From DAOVVL01 sp965603095 (GTDB lineage: Bacteria > Pseudomonadota > Alphaproteobacteria > Rhodospirillales > Magnetovibrionaceae), in contig CBFDBQ010000022.1 of NCBI GenBank assembly GCA_965603095.1, positions 1 through 33,657 of the forward strand: 33,657 nucleotides of DNA, given 5' to 3'. Under the pieces are notes generated by a model. That model was not told where the DNA came from. It made no database searches and saw only the letters and a program-made list of their open reading frames with translations. Below are positions 30,624 through 33,657 of this stretch, piece by piece. Position 1 is the first letter of the stretch, and each line of letters opens with the position of its first letter. The translations under genes and the position numbers were made by a program.

Positions 30624-32723
30624 TTACCCAGCAAGAATGGCCAATAACAAAATAGCAACAATATTTGTAATCTTGATTAACGGGTTAACCGCAGGGCCGG
30701 ATGTATCTTTGTAAGGATCGCCAACCGTATCACCGGTAATCGATGCCTTATGGGCTTCCGAACCCTTGCCGCCATGGGCGCCATCTTCGATATATTTTTT
30801 GGCGTTATCCCATGCACCGCCACCTACGGTCATGGAAACCGCAACAAACAAACCAGTTACGATTGTTCCCAAAAGCATCGCGCCCAATGTGCTGAACGCG
30901 GCGCCTTGGCCAGCAAACGAATTTACTACAAAGTAAGTTACTACTGGGGCAAGTACCGGTAACAGTGATGGGATTATCATTTCCTTGATTGCGGCCTTGG
31001 TAAGTATATCGACACAAGACGCGTAATCTGGCTTGGCTTTACCTTCCATGATGCCGGGTATTTCTTTGAACTGGCGACGAACCTCAACCACCACCGCGCC
31101 TGCGGCCCGGCCAACGGCCATCATCGACATTCCGCCAAACAAATACGGCAACAACCCACCAATAAATAGGCCGATAATCACATATGGGTTTTGCAGGCTA
31201 AAGTCGACGACCACATTGGGGAAATAATGCCCCAAGTCTTCGGTGTAGGCCGCAAACAATACCAATGCCGCCAATGCCGCCGAACCAATGGCATAACCTT
31301 TAGTAACGGCTTTTGTGGTGTTGCCGACTGCATCAAGTGTATCGGTTATTTTGCGAACGTCTTCTGGCAAATCAGCCATTTCAGCGATACCGCCCGCGTT
31401 ATCGGTTACGGGGCCAAAGGCATCAAGGGCGACCACGGTACCGGCCAAGGCCAGCATGGTGGTAGCGGCAATAGAAATACCAAATAGTCCCGCGCTTAAG
31501 TATGTAATGATAATAGCGGCACTAATAACCAGAACCGGAAGCGCAGTTGCCTCCATTGAAACTGCCAGACCCTGAATAACGTTGGTGCCATGACCAGTGG
31601 TAGAGGCATTGGCGACGCTTTTTACCGGGCGATATTGAGTGCTGGTATAATATTCAGTAATCCAGATAAGCAAACCAGTAACGCCAAGCCCGGAAAGCGC
31701 ACAAACATAAAGATCGGATGCGCTAAAGGTTAGCCCGGTGGTTGTGGTGTATTGACTGTCCCATCCCAACATGACCGAAATAATTCCGCCAATAAGTATC
31801 GCTGAAATTACCGCAGTTGCGATGAAGCCCTTGTAAAGAGCGCCCATTACGCTATTGGAAGCGCCAAGTTTTACAAAGAATGTTCCAATGACCGAAGCGG
31901 CAATACATACAGCGCCAATAACAAGCGGTAGTAACATCAGTTCTTCTTGTGCTGCGCCGACAAAGAAAATACCGCCAAGCAACATGGTTGCAACAATGGT
32001 AACAGCATAAGTTTCAAAAAGATCGGCGGCCATACCGGCGCAATCACCAACATTATCGCCAACGTTATCGGCGATGGTTGCCGGGTTGCGGGGATCATCC
32101 TCGGGGATGCCGGCTTCAATTTTGCCAACCAAGTCACCGCCAACATCTGCACCCTTGGTGAAAATACCGCCACCAAGACGGGCAAAAATAGAAATAAGCG
32201 AGGCACCAAAGCTAAGGGCCACTAATGCTTCAAGAATATGACGAACACCACCAGCAGTGCTGGGGTCTACGATGGTGCGCATGTACATGTAATATCCGGC
32301 AACACCAAGCAGGCCAAGCCCCACAACCAACAACCCGGTAATTGCACCAGATTTGAACGCAACATCCATAGCTGGGCCAAGACCCCTTGAGCGTGCCGCC
32401 TCTGCCGTGCGTACATTGGCGCGCACAGAAACGTGCATACCAATAAATCCTGTTAGACCAGAAAGAATTGCACCAATGGCAAAACCAATTGCAACTGGCA
32501 GGCCCAGACGAAGTCCAAGCAATACACAGACTACTGCGCCGACAATTCCGATTGTCATATATTGGCGTTTTAAATACGCGCCCGCACCTTCTTGAACCGC
32601 AGCGGCAATTTCCTGCATGCGCTCAGTGCCAGTTGGCAGCGCCATAATTGATCTAATGGCAATTGCGCCATAAGCAACGGCCAAAAGCCCGCAGGCCAAT
32701 ACCAGATAATAAGTCGATGACAT
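30624..32723 (-). CDS. hppA: membrane-bound H+-translocating pyrophosphatase
   Basis: 699 residues with about 16 transmembrane segments, an integral inner-membrane pump coupling PPi hydrolysis to ion transport. The catalytic motifs are DVGGDLVGKIEAGIPEDDPRNPATIADNVGDNVGDCAGMAADLFE (193-237), GPVTDNAGGIAEMA (437-450) and ASITGDTVGDPYKDTSGPAVNPLIKI near the end. Position 471, after GNTT, is Lys (GNTTKAVTKG); Lys here is the known mark of K+-independent H+-pumping enzymes, while Ala marks K+-dependent ones. GGGAG precedes the ATG by 7 nt. The gene is followed by a strong terminator shared with bamE. Confidence 0.98.
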   Translation of the reverse strand: MSSTYYLVLACGLLAVAYGAIAIRSIMALPTGTERMQEIAAAVQEGAGAYLKRQYMTIGIVGAVVCVLLGLRLGLPVAIGFAIGAILSGLTGFIGMHVSVRANVRTAEAARSRGLGPAMDVAFKSGAITGLLVVGLGLLGVAGYYMYMRTIVDPSTAGGVRHILEALVALSFGASLISIFARLGGGIFTKGADVGGDLVGKIEAGIPEDDPRNPATIADNVGDNVGDCAGMAADLFETYAVTIVATMLLGGIFFVGAAQEELMLLPLVIGAVCIAASVIGTFFVKLGASNSVMGALYKGFIATAVISAILIGGIISVMLGWDSQYTTTTGLTFSASDLYVCALSGLGVTGLLIWITEYYTSTQYRPVKSVANASTTGHGTNVIQGLAVSMEATALPVLVISAAIIITYLSAGLFGISIAATTMLALAGTVVALDAFGPVTDNAGGIAEMADLPEDVRKITDTLDAVGNTTKAVTKGYAIGSAALAALVLFAAYTEDLGHYFPNVVVDFSLQNPYVIIGLFIGGLLPYLFGGMSMMAVGRAAGAVVVEVRRQFKEIPGIMEGKAKPDYASCVDILTKAAIKEMIIPSLLPVLAPVVTYFVVNSFAGQGAAFSTLGAMLLGTIVTGLFVAVSMTVGGGAWDNAKKYIEDGAHGGKGSEAHKASITGDTVGDPYKDTSGPAVNPLIKITNIVAILLLAILAG

Positions 32724-32890
32724 AGAATACTCCCAAATCCAATTAATCTAGATTCAAAGGGTCAATCCCCCAGAATCGATCCCCACATAAAAATCTAGAA
32801 TAAACTGACAGAACGCTGGCAAATTGGCAACAATACAGCTTGGGTATGCTGGCATTACCCAATTATCCGTCATATTAGGTGTATTTTATT

Positions 32891-33385
32891 TTAATCGCCG
32901 CCGGCTGGCACTTGTGTCATGCCTTGAATAATGGCTTCGGAAACCACATCCTTGCCCAGCACCTTGTCGGTAACCATTTTTAACCTGTATTTGATGAGCG
33001 GCACATCAAGGTTTTGGTTTTTTCTAAGGGTTCTAGGGATGTAATAAGTGAAATCCTTGATAAGGGCATCTCCAAGTTTAGTTTTGAGCTTGCCTACGGA
33101 TTTGTAGTTTTCGTTTCCGAATACTTCTAGTTTGTAAATAATCTGTATTGTTCCAGCTATATCATTGTCTTGAAATATGGGAATCAACAAAGGATCCATT
33201 TCAATGTAATAAGGTTTTGCCGAAAATGCAGAAAGCTGCCTTTCGCCGCTAGCTAATCTAGCCGCCTCTTCTGCTAATTGTTCTTCTGTTTTGGCAAACG
33301 GTCCCATTTCCATGGTTTTTAATACCGCCATGGTACCGCCAGCAATCATAATTAAAACAGCTATTGCTAGTGCAATTTTACGCAT
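32891..33385 (-). CDS. FliL-like membrane-anchored protein
   Basis: 164 residues. It has a single N-terminal transmembrane anchor (MRKIALAIAVLIMIAGGTMAVLKT), then an acidic helix, then a FliL-like periplasmic domain: YYIEMDPLLIPIFQDNDIAGTIQIIYKLEVFG, SVGKLKTKLGDALIKDFTYYI, and KMVTDKVLGKDVVSEAIIQGMTQVP. FliL proteins sit at the flagellar basal body, but no flagellar gene is in the window. This may be a FliL-like protein of other use, and the family call is tentative. I chose the ATG at 33385 over an upstream TTG at 33442 because GGA lies 8 nt before it and the anchor starts directly. Confidence 0.55.
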   Translation of the reverse strand: MRKIALAIAVLIMIAGGTMAVLKTMEMGPFAKTEEQLAEEAARLASGERQLSAFSAKPYYIEMDPLLIPIFQDNDIAGTIQIIYKLEVFGNENYKSVGKLKTKLGDALIKDFTYYIPRTLRKNQNLDVPLIKYRLKMVTDKVLGKDVVSEAIIQGMTQVPAGGD

Positions 33386-33489
33386 TAAATTTCCATATAA
33401 AAAACCGTTTGGCCTTATGGCCTCAACTTTTATTATAACCAATGTTGCGTTGGTTAGAACCCCACAATACAGACTACTTTTTTACCATC

Positions 33490-33657
33490 CTATTTTAAGT
33501 GGTCCCAACCATTTCTTTCAACCGCTACATCTTCGCCTGCAGAGCCGATTACCCTTACAGAACAGTCTTTGTCTTGTAATTTTTTGCAAACGGTCCCTAT
33601 TTGGCGAAGCGGTATCTGGCTTTTAATTGTTTTAAGGGATTCTGCATTACCCGAAGG
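33490..33657 (-). CDS. thiL: probable thiamine-monophosphate kinase, C-terminal 55 residues (partial)
   Basis: An open frame enters from the right edge and ends at the TAG at 33492-33490. It has the ThiL C-terminal pattern, in which an IG.V stretch is followed by a beta region and a terminal GW-[DE]-H: here PLRQIGTVCKKLQDKDCSVRVI and then NGWDHLK. ThiL phosphorylates thiamine monophosphate to the active cofactor. The surrounding order thiL - small gene - hppA occurs in alphaproteobacteria, as I recall. Too little sequence is visible to be certain. Confidence 0.55.
   Translation of the reverse strand, partial: PSGNAESLKTIKSQIPLRQIGTVCKKLQDKDCSVRVIGSAGEDVAVERNGWDHLK

Overview
The window is a stretch of an alphaproteobacterial chromosome with moderately AT-leaning base composition. 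Gene content and order both point there. dusB(nifR3)-ntrB-ntrC-ntrY-ntrX-trkA runs in one direction with hfq-hflX beyond it. A second block is (thiL)-hppA, then DUF177-rpmF-plsX-fabH-ihfA-merR, with bamE and a Cbp3-type ubiquinol-cytochrome c chaperone alongside. There is a fused ispDF and a K+-independent-type membrane pyrophosphatase. A Rhodospirillales-like or related marine lineage fits best, but I cannot name a genus. Apart from the region at about 21.3-25.2 kb it looks like ordinary core chromosome; I see no phage, IS element, CRISPR array or plasmid function.

Layout. 1-3.35 kb (+): the 3' part of metG, a DUF924 protein, tatD and a PhnP-like metallo-hydrolase. 3.5-7.3 kb: small unknown genes, mazG translationally coupled to a lipoprotein and an HPP membrane protein (+), and a 3-hydroxyisobutyrate dehydrogenase-family reductase (-). 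7.4-18.6 kb (-): hflX, hfq, a HAD phosphatase, trkA and the two nitrogen-type two-component systems NtrYX and NtrBC behind dusB. 18.7-21.3 kb: a small STAS-like protein and a YpjD/CcsA-like membrane protein (-), divergent from ispDF (+). 21.5-25.2 kb is the accessory-looking part: two tandem paralogous orphan response regulators, a decayed cutA, two small unknown genes, and a tandem pair of about 137-bp repeats. 25.2-33.7 kb: tRNA-Pro(GGG), merR, ihfA, fabH, plsX, rpmF, DUF177, the Cbp3-type chaperone, bamE (the only + gene here), hppA, a FliL-like protein and the 3' end of a probable thiL.

The most interesting object is the tandem repeat at 24859-24995 and 25037-25173. Each copy has a full CRP-consensus half-site pair (TGTGA-N6-TCACA), a short hairpin whose bases co-vary between the copies, an unpaired C/U-rich stretch that could pair with Shine-Dalgarno sequences, and a GC-rich intrinsic terminator with a U-tract. 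No protein gene is present. I read this as a duplicated, CRP-family-controlled small RNA pair, comparable in architecture (not shown to be in sequence) to tandem anti-SD sRNAs such as AbcR1/2.

The second point of interest is the response-regulator pair. A 33-nt relic of the ispF 3' end lies between the copies, which suggests that the pair arose by tandem duplication of [ispF tail + regulator]. The third is a cutA remnant readable on the minus strand at 23746-23835.
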